A stretch of 64,000 nt of DNA from Halorubrum vacuolatum (GCF_900188065.1 NZ_FZNQ01000007.1:89077-153076), one strand, 5' to 3'. Shown: positions 9,203 through 18,665, counted from the stretch's first letter. Program-made: numbers and translations. Notes: generated by a model not told the origin, from the letters alone.

Positions 9203-9889
9203 TCAGGTCGTCGTCGACTCCGTTCCGCCCTCTTTCTCGGGCGGTTCGACGCCCTCGGCGGCGGCGACGTTCTCGGTCTCCTTTTCGGCCTCGACGTGCC
9301 AGCGGTCGACCTCGGACTCGTACTCGGCGAGGATCCGGCTCACCTCCGATTTCAGCTCGTCGTCGTTGACGTTCACCTCGAAGACGAACGTCTGTCCCTC
9401 CTCGCCTCGCCCGACCTGCTGGATGTTGGCGCTGACGAGTTCGTTATCGAAGTAGTAGGGGGCGATCTGGGTCATCACCTTCCGATAGACCGTGTCCTCG
9501 ACTTTTCGGATCGCCTTCCGACCGACGGAATCGGCCGCGCGGGCGACGTGTTCGATCGAATCGCTCCATCGGTCCACGGCGACGTCCGCCTCGCCGTTTT
9601 CGACCTTCTCGTAGGACTCCGAAATCTTTTCACCGGCGGTCTGGAGGTCATCGCCGGGACTCCTTCCGGCGCGTTCTCCCTCCCCCCGATTCACCGATGC
9701 CTGCTCGGCCGTCTTCGCCGAGACGTCCTCGTCGATCCGTTCGTGGGATTTCGGCCGCCAATCGTCGAAGTCGTGGAAGGCGTCCCCGTCGACGCCCGCC
9801 TCACGCAGCGCCTGCGTGATCCGCTCGCCGTGCTCGACGACGTCGCCCCAGTCGCCGCGCGCTTTGAATCCGGAGATGCTCTCTTCCAT
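9203..9889 (-). CDS. Conserved haloarchaeal protein (DUF5828-like)
   Basis: A 228-residue, strongly acidic soluble protein starting MEESISGFKARGDWGDVVEHG. Residues 1-90 are polar and probably helical; 95-160 contain YEKVENGEADVAVDRW and GRKAIRKVEDTVYRKVMTQ; 161-205 look like a small alpha/beta domain (YYFDNELVSANIQ, TFVFEVNVNDDEL). The last 25 residues are low-complexity and acidic. I associate the sequence with the haloarchaea-restricted DUF5828 family from memory; no catalytic motif or membrane segment is visible. A TATA-like GCTTATACC (about 9918-9926) precedes the ATG by about 30 bases. Function unknown. Confidence 0.75.
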   Translation of the reverse strand: MEESISGFKARGDWGDVVEHGERITQALREAGVDGDAFHDFDDWRPKSHERIDEDVSAKTAEQASVNRGEGERAGRSPGDDLQTAGEKISESYEKVENGEADVAVDRWSDSIEHVARAADSVGRKAIRKVEDTVYRKVMTQIAPYYFDNELVSANIQQVGRGEEGQTFVFEVNVNDDELKSEVSRILAEYESEVDRWHVEAEKETENVAAAEGVEPPEKEGGTESTTT

Positions 9890-10006
9890 CGGTTGGGCGT
9901 CATCTATGCGGTGGACCGGTATAAGCTTCCCCGAATCGAACCGTGCCGGTGGATGCGGGGTGGGGGCGACGGAATGGACACGCCGGTGGTCGATCGCGGG
10001 GCTTCG

Positions 10007-10045
10007 AAGTGACGGTCACGACTGTAGTCGTGTGGAACGTCACTT
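10007..10045 (-). terminator. Stem-loop overlapping the end of the small zinc-type gene
   Basis: An outer stem AAGTGACG/CGTCACTT (10007-10014 with 10038-10045) encloses an inner stem CACGACT/AGTCGTG (10017-10023 with 10026-10032) and a two-base loop. On the minus strand the hairpin begins with the last sense codon and stop of the gene ending at 10040. It is probably a 3'-end structure or terminator. Confidence 0.55.
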
Positions 10046-10264
10046 ATTGTACATAAGGCGCGTACCGAACCGGTCGACGCGCGTTTTGATCCCCTCTATC
10101 CATGCGGCCGGGGAGACACGGCGAAGTTCGTCCTCGTCGACTTCAATACGGTCGTCGGCGAACGGATCCGTCGCCTCGATCTCCTCGGGCGTTTTGTCCA
10201 TCTGAGCGACGTCGACGACGGTCGACGCCGAACACCGTCCACACTTTTCGACGTCCTTTGGCAT
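10040..10264 (-). CDS. Small conserved-looking protein with one CxxC
   Basis: A 74-residue protein starting MPKDVEKCGRCSASTV. It has a single CxxC near the N-terminus and ends in the more basic TRVDRFGTRLMYNK. A second metal-ligand pair is not evident, so it might bind zinc as a dimer or not at all. A TATA-like GTTAATC (about 10290-10297) sits about 27 bases before the ATG, and a stem-loop overlaps its stop, both supporting a genuine transcription unit. No function can be suggested. Confidence 0.62.
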   Translation of the reverse strand: MPKDVEKCGRCSASTVVDVAQMDKTPEEIEATDPFADDRIEVDEDELRRVSPAAWIEGIKTRVDRFGTRLMYNK

Positions 10265-10414
10265 ACGTACACATGCCTACGCGTTCGATCGTGATTAACC
10301 CACCGCTCAGCGCCTGTATCGCAGGTGCCCGTCCGATCCCACCTCCCGCCACGTGCACGGTCGACGTCCCCGGATCGACGACGGCTTTTTGCCCGTCGAC
10401 AGATACTCCCACGC

Positions 10415-10477
10415 ATGGACCATTGCATCGTCGATCGGTCGGCCCCACGGATGACCGAACCACCCACGCCGCGATGA
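10415..10477 (+). CDS. Candidate 20-codon upstream ORF
   Basis: An ATG at 10415 lies 24-32 bases after a TATA-like GCTTTTTTG type element (about 10384-10392), the spacing expected for a leaderless start. It opens a 20-codon frame, MDHCIVDRSAPRMTEPPTPR, whose TGA overlaps the ATG of the next gene at 10474 (ATGA). It may be a leader peptide that couples translation, or simply untranslated leader. The codons are not otherwise diagnostic. Confidence 0.35.
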   Translation: MDHCIVDRSAPRMTEPPTPR

Positions 10478-11166
10478 GCGATATCGACGGCGGGGATGAC
10501 CCGCCCGCGTACACAGGGGACGATCCGTCCGCGTACGCTGAAGAGGGTGCCGTTACCGGTCGAGCGGACACCGGGCCCGGTGAGGAGGGGGCCGACGAGG
10601 GGACGGCCCGTCCCGAGTGGGAGGACGGCTACCTCGACCGCGTCGCCGAGCGGTTGATGTACAACTACGACCTCGAGCGTGGCCACGCAGCCGGCGGCGA
10701 GAGGTTCGATCTCTACGGCCGGATGGAGCTTCACAGCCAGAAGCACTTCTTTCACCCCTCGTTCAACTTCGCACATCACGAGACGGTGGAGCATCTCTTC
10801 GCCCGGCGTGTAGACCGCCCACGCACGACCGATCTCAATCGGCTCATCGAGCTCGGCCACGACCTCGCCGACGAGCGCGTGGAGGCCAACGAGGAGCACT
10901 ACGGGACGGAGTTCACGTTCGTGCTCGTCGCCGAGGAGATCACCGACGACGTGGCCGGATACGTCGACGGGTTCCGTGACCGCACGCTGTTGAAGTACGG
11001 CTATTTCGGCCACTACGAGGTCAATCTCGTCGTCGTCGCGCCCGAGGACGAACGGCTCGTCGCGAGCGAGCAGGCGGACGTGGCGACCGCGTTCCGCACC
11101 TGGGCGCCCATCGAACGCGAGGAGCCGACGATCCTCGACCTCATCGCCAGGCGGTTCCAAGTCTAA
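10474..11166 (+). CDS. Uncharacterised haloarchaeal protein
   Basis: A 230-residue acidic protein. The first 45 residues are low-complexity (MSDIDGGDDPPAYTG...), then a folded region begins at WEDGYLDRVAERLMYNYDLE. Histidine-rich segments (ELHSQKHFFHPSFNFAHHETVEHLFARR, shown here only in part as HFFHPSFNFAHHETVEH, about residues 87-110) and the strand FTFVLVAEEITDD follow. No membrane segment or known catalytic motif is recognised; the histidine cluster could hold a metal. The open frame runs further upstream to 10102, but the N-terminal part there is arginine-rich shadow sequence, so the start at 10474 is chosen. A short upstream ORF overlaps this start. Confidence 0.72.
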   Translation: MSDIDGGDDPPAYTGDDPSAYAEEGAVTGRADTGPGEEGADEGTARPEWEDGYLDRVAERLMYNYDLERGHAAGGERFDLYGRMELHSQKHFFHPSFNFAHHETVEHLFARRVDRPRTTDLNRLIELGHDLADERVEANEEHYGTEFTFVLVAEEITDDVAGYVDGFRDRTLLKYGYFGHYEVNLVVVAPEDERLVASEQADVATAFRTWAPIEREEPTILDLIARRFQV

Positions 11167-11220
11167 CGGCGTGGACGGCGGCGAAAAGAGATCCGAACCG
11201 CAGGGTCGGTATCGAACCGT

Positions 11221-13101
11221 TCAGTCGTCCGATTCGGTGCCGCCGTCGGCGGCGACCGCCTCGTCGGCACCGGCTCCCCGGACGTTCTGATAGTTCCTCC
11301 ATCCCATCCGCAGCAGGCCGATCGCGAGCCCGAGCAGGATCAGGATGATCGCGATCTGTGCGACCGCGGCGATCTGTCCGATCAGGTCCTCCGCCGGGGC
11401 GGCCGTCATGCCGAGTAACGTTCCGCCGAGGATCTGGTAGCTTGCGAGCCACGCGAGGCCGGCGACGGTGATGGTGACCATCAGCGCCATCGGAAGCCCG
11501 GTGGAGTAGAGCTGTTTGGTATCGCTCCAGTTCGCGAGCCAGATGGTGGCAACGAGCAGCGCCATCGCGGCCAGCAGTTGGTTCGCGCCGCCGAACAGCG
11601 CCCACAGGTCCTCCCAACGGCCGGAGCCGAGCAGGAAGAAGGCCACGACCGTGATGACCGTCGTGTTGACGTAGCGGTTCGCGGCGAACTCCTCGACCTG
11701 CGTCTGGGGCGTGCCGACGATCTCCTCGAGCATATATCGTCCCAGACGGACCGCGGTGTCCATGCTCGTCAACAGGAAGCTCACTAACACGAGCGCCATG
11801 AACACCGATCCGATCGCGAAGGGGATACCGAACGCGCTGAGGATCGCGCCGCCGCCCGTCGCGAAGTTCGGAAGCGCGAGCCCGATCCCGCCGTCGGCGG
11901 CGGGGATCGCGACGATGGCGACCGCACAGAGCGCGACCGCGGCGAGCAGCCCCTCCGCGAGCATGCCGCCGTAGCCGATCAGCCGCGCGTCGGTCTCCTT
12001 ATCGAGCTGTTTTGCGGTCGTGCCGGAGGAGACCAACGAGTGGAACCCACTGATCGTCCCGCAGGCGATGGTGATGAAAAGCAGCGGGAACAACGGCATC
12101 AACGCCGGAAGCAGGTCGGCCTGTGCGAGCGGACCGCCCTGTCCGAAGAAGCCGTACCAGGCGCCGATGGCGAACTCGAACGTCATCTGGTTGCCGGTCT
12201 CCGGGTTGATCGCGTCGGCGCCGGTTCCGGTGATGAACGTGCCGACGATGACCGCGAGCAGCGCGCCACCGACTCCCGTGTACAACAGGAACGACGACAG
12301 GTAATCACGCGGCTGTAACAGCACCCAGACCGGAAGCACGCTGGCGATCGCGCCATACACAAGCGTTACGAGCACCCACGCCGCGATGTTCTCGGAGCCG
12401 AGGAACGCGAGCGGGAACGCGTCACCGAGCAGCACTATCGTGCCGGCCGGATAGTCGCCCGCGACGAGCGCGACCGGGTACTGGATTCCCACCCACACCG
12501 AGGCGAACACGCCGGCGACGAACAGGATCGTCCCCGGGATGAACGGGAGATTAAGTTGGTAGAGCCATACGCCGAACACCAACGCGAGCGCGATGTAAAT
12601 GAAACTCGCGGTCGCGGACTGCGGATAGGCGTCGAACACGACGGCGATGACGAGCGCGAACACCGCCACAACGAGGATCGTGAGCAGGAACGCGAACCAC
12701 AACAGCATATTCTTGCCCTTCTCGCCGATGTACTGCCCGACGATGTAGCCGATCGACTTCCCCTCGTGGCGGACGCTTCCGGACAGCGAGACGAAGTCGT
12801 GAACCGCACCCATAAGCGGGTTACCGATGGCGACCCACAGCAGCGCCGGCGCCCAGCCCCAGATCAGCGCCGCGGTGATGGGTCCGACGACGGGCGCCCC
12901 CCCGGCGATGCTCGAGTAGTGGTGCCCGAGCAGCACCGGTTTCTTCGCGGGGACGTACTCCTGACCGTCCTCGTATTTGTGTGCCGGCGTCTCCGCGGCT
13001 TCGTCGAGCTCGACGAAGTTCGCGAGGTAGCGGCCGTACACGAGATACGCGGCGGTGAACATTCCCAGAATGATTCCGACGATCCAGATTATCCCTGCCA
13101 T
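11221..13101 (-). CDS. cstA: Carbon starvation protein A family transporter
   Basis: This 626-residue polytopic membrane protein has the CstA hallmarks: GRYLANFVELDEAAETPAHK, the highly conserved HHYSSIAGGAPVVGPI near residues 60-75, ALLWVAIGNPLMGAVHDF, SGFHSLVSSGTTAKQL in the middle and about 15 hydrophobic helices. CstA transporters import peptides or pyruvate during carbon limitation in bacteria; the archaeal substrate is not known. The C-terminal tail is acidic. ATG at 13101 (MAGIIWIVG) is preferred to upstream starts at 13128 and 13146 because a strong TATA box (TATATTTATG, 13131-13140) lies in front of it. No small YjiX-type partner gene is adjacent. Confidence 0.92.
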   Translation of the reverse strand: MAGIIWIVGIILGMFTAAYLVYGRYLANFVELDEAAETPAHKYEDGQEYVPAKKPVLLGHHYSSIAGGAPVVGPITAALIWGWAPALLWVAIGNPLMGAVHDFVSLSGSVRHEGKSIGYIVGQYIGEKGKNMLLWFAFLLTILVVAVFALVIAVVFDAYPQSATASFIYIALALVFGVWLYQLNLPFIPGTILFVAGVFASVWVGIQYPVALVAGDYPAGTIVLLGDAFPLAFLGSENIAAWVLVTLVYGAIASVLPVWVLLQPRDYLSSFLLYTGVGGALLAVIVGTFITGTGADAINPETGNQMTFEFAIGAWYGFFGQGGPLAQADLLPALMPLFPLLFITIACGTISGFHSLVSSGTTAKQLDKETDARLIGYGGMLAEGLLAAVALCAVAIVAIPAADGGIGLALPNFATGGGAILSAFGIPFAIGSVFMALVLVSFLLTSMDTAVRLGRYMLEEIVGTPQTQVEEFAANRYVNTTVITVVAFFLLGSGRWEDLWALFGGANQLLAAMALLVATIWLANWSDTKQLYSTGLPMALMVTITVAGLAWLASYQILGGTLLGMTAAPAEDLIGQIAAVAQIAIILILLGLAIGLLRMGWRNYQNVRGAGADEAVAADGGTESDD

Positions 13102-13290
13102 GTTACGTCCGGTGGCATGGGCTACCATATCATAAATATATCTCATTGTTCATGACATTATGGACCGGATTTCGGAATTAAAGAAAACGTGGTCGGGTGA
13201 GGTGAGATCGGCTGGCGGCGATATATGATCACTGAGTTTGTGTAAGAGGAGATAAACTATCCCCGGCGATCATCGCCATGTCGTCTCATC

Positions 13291-14250
13291 TCAGAGGTCG
13301 GTATCGACGTCGAGCTCGGCGGCGACCTCGCCGAGCAGATCGCCACGCACCTCCTCGGTCCGTGATTCGATCTCGGCGACGAGCGGCGGATCGAAGCCCT
13401 CCCGAACCTGGGAGAGCCGCTCGCGCTCGGTGGCGACGCGGTCGCGAAGATAGCGGGCCCCCCGACCGTTCTCGTCCGGGTCCGGTCCGGGGGTGAGTTT
13501 GTTGGCGACCAACCCACGGACCGAGAGGTTTCTGTCGGCGAACCCGTCTATCGCCCGCCCGGTCTCGTTGACCGACAGTTGGTCCGGATTCAACACGAGA
13601 AAGAAGGCGGCCTCGGAGCGAAGCGCCTCGCCCGCGTACTCGAAGAACTCCTTTCGCCGCTGTAGCCGCTCCAAGACGGGGTCGCCCTCCATCATCCGAC
13701 GCGGCTCCATCTTGCCGATCGCCGCCTTCTCGAAGAGGTCGATCGACTGTCGCCGCTTGTACATCAACCGATCTATCCACCCCTCCAGAAGCTCCGGCAG
13801 TCCGAGCAGCCGAAGCGTCGATCCCGTCGGAGCCGTGTCGAACACGACGCGGTCGTACGGTTCGCTCTCCTCGCGCATCACCTCGATGAAGGCGTCGAAC
13901 AGCGCCGCCTCATAGGCTCCGGGCGTTCCGTGGGACATCTCCAGCTGGCGGTTGATCTCCGAAACCATCGCGGCCGAAACCTGCTCGGAGAGCGCCTCGC
14001 GGATCCCCTGGAGATGTCTCTGGACCTCCTCTTCGGGATCGATCTCCATCGCGTCGAGGTGATCGATCCCATCAACCGGCTCAGGGTCGTCGCCGAAGGG
14101 CTGATCGAAGACGTCGGTGACCGAGTGAGCCGGATCCGTGGAGACGACGAGCGTTTCGACGCCGTCTTCGGCACACTTCCTCGCGTACGCACACGAGACG
14201 GTCGTCTTGCCGACCCCGCCCTTTCCGCCGAAGAAGACGAACGGCTCCAT
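13291..14250 (-). CDS. ArsA/GET3-type P-loop ATPase
   Basis: The 319-residue protein begins with a deviant Walker A motif GGKGGVGKTT (residues 8-17), with the signature lysine of this ATPase class. DPAHSVTDVFDQPFG (38-52) is switch I-like, and VVFDTAPTGSTLRLLGLPELL (about 132-152) matches the ArsA signature. One nucleotide-binding domain is present, so it should work as a dimer like GET3. No arsB, arsD or arsR gene is nearby and the paired metal-binding cysteines of classical ArsA are absent, so arsenite transport is unlikely; a role in membrane-protein targeting or another client-handling task is inferred. It overlaps the upstream gene by one base (TGATG). Confidence 0.88.
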   Translation of the reverse strand: MEPFVFFGGKGGVGKTTVSCAYARKCAEDGVETLVVSTDPAHSVTDVFDQPFGDDPEPVDGIDHLDAMEIDPEEEVQRHLQGIREALSEQVSAAMVSEINRQLEMSHGTPGAYEAALFDAFIEVMREESEPYDRVVFDTAPTGSTLRLLGLPELLEGWIDRLMYKRRQSIDLFEKAAIGKMEPRRMMEGDPVLERLQRRKEFFEYAGEALRSEAAFFLVLNPDQLSVNETGRAIDGFADRNLSVRGLVANKLTPGPDPDENGRGARYLRDRVATERERLSQVREGFDPPLVAEIESRTEEVRGDLLGEVAAELDVDTDL

Positions 14251-14546
14251 CAGAAGTGGTACTGCTGGCCCTTTCGCTCGATGAGGCTCTCACGGTCCCA
14301 GAGACGCCGCTCCCACGCCTCGAACTCCCGCTCGAGATACGGAAGGAGCTCGGCGGTGTAATAGGAAACGGGCGAGGGGACGCCGAACGCGTCGGGGAAA
14401 CACGCGAGCATGAATTCGTCCTCGGCGTCCTCGGCCTCCTTTTCGATCTTCTCGTAGGCCGGATGGGTGATCATGCCGTGATACAACCCGCGAAGCCACT
14501 CCTCAAGGTGCTCCCGGAAGATGGCGATCCGGTCGGCCAGCGTCAT
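14250..14546 (-). CDS. Small acidic protein co-transcribed with the ArsA-type ATPase
   Basis: A 98-residue protein, MTLADRIAIFREHLEEWLRGL at the start, almost entirely helical and rich in E, W and Y (YLEREFEAWERRLW near the C-terminus). No motif is recognised and no membrane segment is seen. Its TGA shares one base with the ATG of the ArsA-type ATPase, so the two are translationally coupled and likely to work together. It may be a cofactor or client adaptor for that ATPase; this is inferred only from linkage. Confidence 0.75.
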   Translation of the reverse strand: MTLADRIAIFREHLEEWLRGLYHGMITHPAYEKIEKEAEDAEDEFMLACFPDAFGVPSPVSYYTAELLPYLEREFEAWERRLWDRESLIERKGQQYHF

Positions 14547-14635
14547 GGATCGACACGTTGTGGGGGGATCGGTAAAAGCTGTCGCGGTCGGAAGGGATCG
14601 TCCGTCCGACCGGTTCCGCTAACGGCGGTCATCGA

Positions 14636-15232
14636 TCACTCTTCGTCGCCGTTGGCGAACCCGAGCGTCACGCCGTCCGCGTCGACGGTCACGCCGGCCG
14701 CACAGACCGGATGCTCGAAGTCGGCTCCGAGCACCTCGACCGCGGCGTCGGCCGCCGTGGTTGCCGAGAGCGAATATGGCTCCGGCGAGTCGCGCTCGTA
14801 GGTCGCCACCAGCGTCGGCTCCGAGACGGTCTCGATGAGCAATGCGTCACGGCGAACCGTCCCGATCGTCGCCGTCTCCACGCCGACGACGCCCGCGATC
14901 CGTGGCGTGTCGTAGTCGTCCTTCTCGAAGTCGAGCGCCAACAGCGCGGTCACGAGCGCGTCACGGGCCGGATAGCCCAGTTCGAGCTTTTCGGCGATCG
15001 GATCGACGTGCGAGCCGTTCCCAACGACGGCCAGCTGCTCATCTGTCGGGGTCGTCACCGCCCGAGCACAGTTATACGAGACGTAGGGATTCTCCGTTTC
15101 CGGTGCGTCGGATGTCGGGCCCACGGTCAGGAGTCCCTCGCGCTCCACGACGCGACGGTTCGGAAACGAGCGGGACGAGACGCGGTAGGCGCCGACGCCG
15201 GGTCCGACGACGGCGAATCGGCCGATGTACAT
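14636..15232 (-). CDS. purO: Archaeal-type IMP cyclohydrolase
   Basis: The 198-residue protein matches PurO, which closes the last ring of IMP from FAICAR in archaea. Landmarks are [21 protein letters not shown] (19-29), [12 protein letters not shown] (49-60), [15 protein letters not shown] (69-83) and [17 protein letters not shown] (99-115). The ATG at 15232 fits the family start and has a TATA-like CTTTTAGCAC (about 15258-15267) about 28 bases upstream; the longer open frame is ignored. It pairs functionally with the PurN-PurH protein at 40460, which supplies FAICAR but lacks a cyclohydrolase domain. It is transcribed divergently from a tRNA-Gln gene. Confidence 0.94.
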   Translation of the reverse strand: MYIGRFAVVGPGVGAYRVSSRSFPNRRVVEREGLLTVGPTSDAPETENPYVSYNCARAVTTPTDEQLAVVGNGSHVDPIAEKLELGYPARDALVTALLALDFEKDDYDTPRIAGVVGVETATIGTVRRDALLIETVSEPTLVATYERDSPEPYSLSATTAADAAVEVLGADFEHPVCAAGVTVDADGVTLGFANGDEE

Positions 15233-15375
15233 ACATGAACGTGGACAAAGTAGTGCTAAAAGGTGGCGATGTATCCATGTTCGAGGCTCTCTCACCGGCC
15301 GTCCTGTGAACTTATCACACGGGCGCGCCGACGCGCAACGCTTACAAACACCCACTGGCTACGGAGTTATGCTGC

Positions 15376-15448
15376 AGTCCATTGGGGTAGTGGCCAATCC
15401 TGTCGCCTTCTGGGGGCGACGACCCTGGTTCGAATCCAGGATGGACTA
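15376..15448 (+). tRNA. tRNA-Gln (anticodon CTG)
   Basis: A 73-base cloverleaf can be folded. The acceptor stem AGTCCAT (15376-15382) pairs perfectly with ATGGACT (15441-15447), with A as discriminator at 15448. The anticodon stem is TCGCC/GGCGA around the loop TTCTGGG, which places anticodon CTG and decodes CAG. The T arm is CCTGG-TTCGAAT-CCAGG. The D stem is three base pairs and the variable loop four bases. CCA is not encoded and there is no intron in the anticodon loop. A TATA-like cttacaaac (15341-15349) precedes it, and an oligo-T run (about 15492-15496) follows as a likely terminator. Confidence 0.95.
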
Positions 15449-15573
15449 CTTCTCACGCGTTCGTGACCGCCGACGAACCCTCCTCTCATCGCTTTTTCTC
15501 TCCCAACCCTTCGTTTCATCTGGAGGATCAATCCCAATAGGGGCGTGCGGTTTGGACTGGAACTAGGGGGGTG

Positions 15574-16164
15574 TCACTTTTCGACGTCGAGCAGGGCGAT
15601 CCGTTCGTGGACGATGGCCTCGAGATCGCCGGCCGTCGCGCCGATCTCGTGTTCGGTAATCGAATACCAGTCGGTGACCGCCTCCGAATCGAACCGTCGC
15701 GACGTTTCGGTCGAGTCCCGCCCGTGTGCGTCGACCAGCAGTGTTTCGACTCGTTCGACGGCGGCGGTGAGGTCGGCATCCGGCCGTTCCGCACGCGGTA
15801 CCTTCCCGAAGTCGGCGACGACGACGATCACGTCGCTCCGACCCTCGGGGACGCCGAGCCGCAACGCTTGGTCGATCTGGCGACGCCCGGCAGCATAGAG
15901 CAGTATCTCGACGGCGGGGTCGCGCGCGACCGCCTCGTCGCGAGCGATCGCCCGTGCCGCGAGCCGGGTGGCGAGCCGTAACGTCTCCTCGGAGACGATC
16001 AGGTCGGCGTCGAACGCCTGTATGACCGCGCCCGTTTCGTCGGTGATCTCCCGGATGGACCCGAGGAACTCGTCGAGGTCGTCGACCGCTGCCGTTCCGG
16101 AGATGATTCTAACCGATGGATCCGGTGTCGACGCGTCGAGCGACGGTGTACCGGCGTCGATCAT
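15574..16164 (-). CDS. cgi121: KEOPS complex subunit Cgi121
   Basis: The 196-residue protein resembles Cgi121, the small KEOPS subunit that helps Kae1-Bud32 make the t6A modification on ANN-decoding tRNAs by binding the tRNA CCA end. Supporting segments are [18 protein letters not shown] (about 48-65), [21 protein letters not shown] (about 84-104) and [13 protein letters not shown] in the C-terminal part. Its start overlaps the hel308 stop by four bases (ATGA), so the two form an operon; this cgi121-hel308 pairing is common in haloarchaea. The other KEOPS subunits are outside the window. Confidence 0.88.
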   Translation of the reverse strand: MIDAGTPSLDASTPDPSVRIISGTAAVDDLDEFLGSIREITDETGAVIQAFDADLIVSEETLRLATRLAARAIARDEAVARDPAVEILLYAAGRRQIDQALRLGVPEGRSDVIVVVADFGKVPRAERPDADLTAAVERVETLLVDAHGRDSTETSRRFDSEAVTDWYSITEHEIGATAGDLEAIVHERIALLDVEK

Positions 16165-18665
16165 CCGAAATCACCGAGGTTGGCCTGACCGCTGCCGTCC
16201 TCGTCGCTCGCGGACCCGGCGGTCGCCGCCGCCGAGGCCGACCGATCCGCTCGAACGCCCTCCATCGAGGGGTCTTCACGGCCGGCGTGTTCGAGGATCC
16301 GCTCGGCCGTCCGCTCCCGCCCGCGGAGCGCACCCAACACGACCGCCTTCTCCGCCTCCCGAAGGTCGACACGGCTCTCGATACCTGCCTCATACAGTCG
16401 ACGAGCGCGCTTCCGTCCGATCCCTCGGACGCCGGCGAGGTCCAACAGCTCCTCGCGGACGCCGTACTCGACACGTTTCCTCGCCTCTCGAACCGCGAGG
16501 ACCGCGTCGCCATCGACGCCCTCCACGTCGCGCGCGAGCGTCTCCGCCGCTCGAAGCAGCCACTCCGCCGTCTCGACTTTCCCGCGGACGTCGCCAGGGC
16601 CGACGCCGTAGCGCTCGGTGATCCGATCCTCGTCGACCTCGCTCGCCCAGTCCTCCAGCAGACGGGCGGTCTTCAGCGAGGCGAGCCAGTCCTCGAAGTT
16701 GACGTCGTCGTATGCAGACGGCGCGTCCCCGAGCAGTTCCTCCTCGCGTTCATATAGGAGCTCCTCGTACGTCTCGCGGTCGCCGGATTTCAAGTAGAGC
16801 TCGTAGGTGTCCGGCGTCCGGCTAACGAGGTGATAGAGTCCGAGCGGCGTGAGTTCGCGGGCCGCCCCCTCCGTCTTCTCCTCGCCGGCGCTTTCGCCAT
16901 TCGCGCCCCCCGCGCCCGCGCCGGTCTCGGCCCCGGCGTCAACGTCCGACAGCGAGTAGGTTCCGAACGGCCCGTCGTCACCTTCGCCCTCGCTGGTTTC
17001 GATCCCATCTCCATCGCCCTCGACGCCGGTCCCCGAGAAGGCGTAGTCGGCGGATCGGTCGTCCCCGCCGTCCGCACAGGCTTCCCGAAGGCCGTCGATC
17101 ATCGTCGCGGCGCTCATCGGATCGAGGTAGAGCCGGGAGACGGTGTGGCCGATCCCCGTCGCGGTGAGCGTCTCGCGGTTTCCGCTCCACTCCCGTTCGA
17201 TGAACCCGTTTATTTCCAGGTACTCGAGCACCCGATCGGTGACGCTTTCGAGCCGCCCCGCGTCGTCGGTCTGGGTCGCATAGAGGGTGTTATCGAGGAA
17301 CTCGAGTAACCCCTCGCGGGTCGAAGCGAACCCGGAGGCGACGGTGGCGAGGACGTGTGTCCGGAGCGCGGGTTCGACGGCGAGCTTCGAGCGAACGGGT
17401 TCGGCCTCCGCCCAAATGTAGCGATCGAACAGTTCGTCCATCGTGTCGGCGCTGGACGCGAGCAACACCGCCTCGCCGTACGGGTCGAGCCCCGGCCGTC
17501 CTGCGCGGCCACACATCTGGTGGACCTCCAGCACGTCGAGCGGTTTCATCCCGCCGTAGTCCCCGTCGTATCGTCGCCAGTCGCGCACGATCACCCGCCG
17601 TGCGGGGGTGTTGACCCCTGCTGCGAGCGTCGGCGTCGCACAGACACACTTGACGAGTCGGTCGCGGAAGGCGTCCTCGATGAGCGACCGATGCTCGCTC
17701 GCCAACCCGGCATGGTGGAACGCAGCCCCCTCCTCGACGGCGCTCGCGAGGTCGGTGGACGTTTCGGTGTCGGAGACGTCCCGAAGTTCCGATGCGAGCT
17801 CACGCAGTTCGTCGCGCTCGTCGTCGGTCAGCCGGCTCGCGGTCACCTCCCCTAACCGGCGTGCCGCGGATTCCGCGTTGCGGCGTGAGTTGACGAAGAC
17901 GAGCGAGGAACCGCCCTGCCCGTCGGCCTCAGTATCGAGCGCGTCGGCGACGAGCGCGGCCGTTTGGTCGCCGCCGCGGTCGACGCGTACCTCCCGTTGG
18001 CTCCCGTCGTCGAAGTTGATCGCGTTGCCGTAGTGGACGCCGACGCGGAGGTCGATCGGTCGCCAGTCGGATTCGACGAGTTCGGCGTCGAGCCAGTCGG
18101 CGATGACGTCCGCGTTGCCGACGGTCGCCGAGAGCGCCACCGTCTGCAGGCCGGGATTCACCCGTCGGAGCTTCGCCAGCGTCACTTCGAGCGTGGGGCC
18201 CCGATGCGAGTCGTCGACGAGGTGGACCTCATCGCTCACGACACAGGTCAGATCGTCGATCCACGGCGCGCCGTTTCGGACGAGCGAGTCGACCTTCTCG
18301 CTCGTGGCGACGATGATGTCCCGCGTCGCGAGCCACTCGCCGTCGGAGTCGTAGTTGCCCGTCGAGACGCCGACGGTGACCCCGTGATCCTCCCAGCGTT
18401 CGAACTCGGCCTTCTTCTCGCTCGCGAGCGCGCGAAGCGGGACGATGTAGAGCGCCTTGCCGCCGCGTTCGACCGCCGAGAGCATGGCGAGTTCGGCGAT
18501 GAGCGTCTTTCCGGACGCCGTAGGGACCGCGGCCACGAGGCTTTCGCCCTCAAGGATCCCCGCCTCGACGGCCGCCGCCTGTGGCGGATATAGCTCCGCG
18601 ACGCCCTCCGCCTCCAACGCGTCGCCGACGCCCGCGGGAAGGCCGGAGAGCGAACTCGGCTTCAT
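16161..18665 (-). CDS. hel308: ATP-dependent DNA helicase Hel308
   Basis: This 834-residue superfamily 2 helicase acts 3'-5' on branched DNA at stalled forks. It has the Q motif YPPQAAAV, Walker A PTASGKT (48-54), the DEVH box (145-148), SATVGN (180-185), motif [12 protein letters not shown] (384-393), a winged helix, and a helix-hairpin-helix near [16 protein letters not shown] (about 758-773). An acidic G/E/D-rich insertion spans about 534-604. The extreme C-terminus QANLGDFG resembles a PCNA-interacting PIP box. ATG at 18665 is chosen: a TATA-like GTTAAAC (about 18688-18694) lies 25-30 bases upstream, and the 48-codon in-frame extension lacks family similarity. Confidence 0.95.
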   Translation of the reverse strand: MKPSSLSGLPAGVGDALEAEGVAELYPPQAAAVEAGILEGESLVAAVPTASGKTLIAELAMLSAVERGGKALYIVPLRALASEKKAEFERWEDHGVTVGVSTGNYDSDGEWLATRDIIVATSEKVDSLVRNGAPWIDDLTCVVSDEVHLVDDSHRGPTLEVTLAKLRRVNPGLQTVALSATVGNADVIADWLDAELVESDWRPIDLRVGVHYGNAINFDDGSQREVRVDRGGDQTAALVADALDTEADGQGGSSLVFVNSRRNAESAARRLGEVTASRLTDDERDELRELASELRDVSDTETSTDLASAVEEGAAFHHAGLASEHRSLIEDAFRDRLVKCVCATPTLAAGVNTPARRVIVRDWRRYDGDYGGMKPLDVLEVHQMCGRAGRPGLDPYGEAVLLASSADTMDELFDRYIWAEAEPVRSKLAVEPALRTHVLATVASGFASTREGLLEFLDNTLYATQTDDAGRLESVTDRVLEYLEINGFIEREWSGNRETLTATGIGHTVSRLYLDPMSAATMIDGLREACADGGDDRSADYAFSGTGVEGDGDGIETSEGEGDDGPFGTYSLSDVDAGAETGAGAGGANGESAGEEKTEGAARELTPLGLYHLVSRTPDTYELYLKSGDRETYEELLYEREEELLGDAPSAYDDVNFEDWLASLKTARLLEDWASEVDEDRITERYGVGPGDVRGKVETAEWLLRAAETLARDVEGVDGDAVLAVREARKRVEYGVREELLDLAGVRGIGRKRARRLYEAGIESRVDLREAEKAVVLGALRGRERTAERILEHAGREDPSMEGVRADRSASAAATAGSASDEDGSGQANLGDFG

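Noticed and set aside
13160..13228. 22-codon ORF MDRISELKKTWSGEVRSAGG... in the cstA upstream region
   Set aside because: It looks peptide-like, but there is no well-placed TATA box or ribosome-binding site, and the length is within chance.
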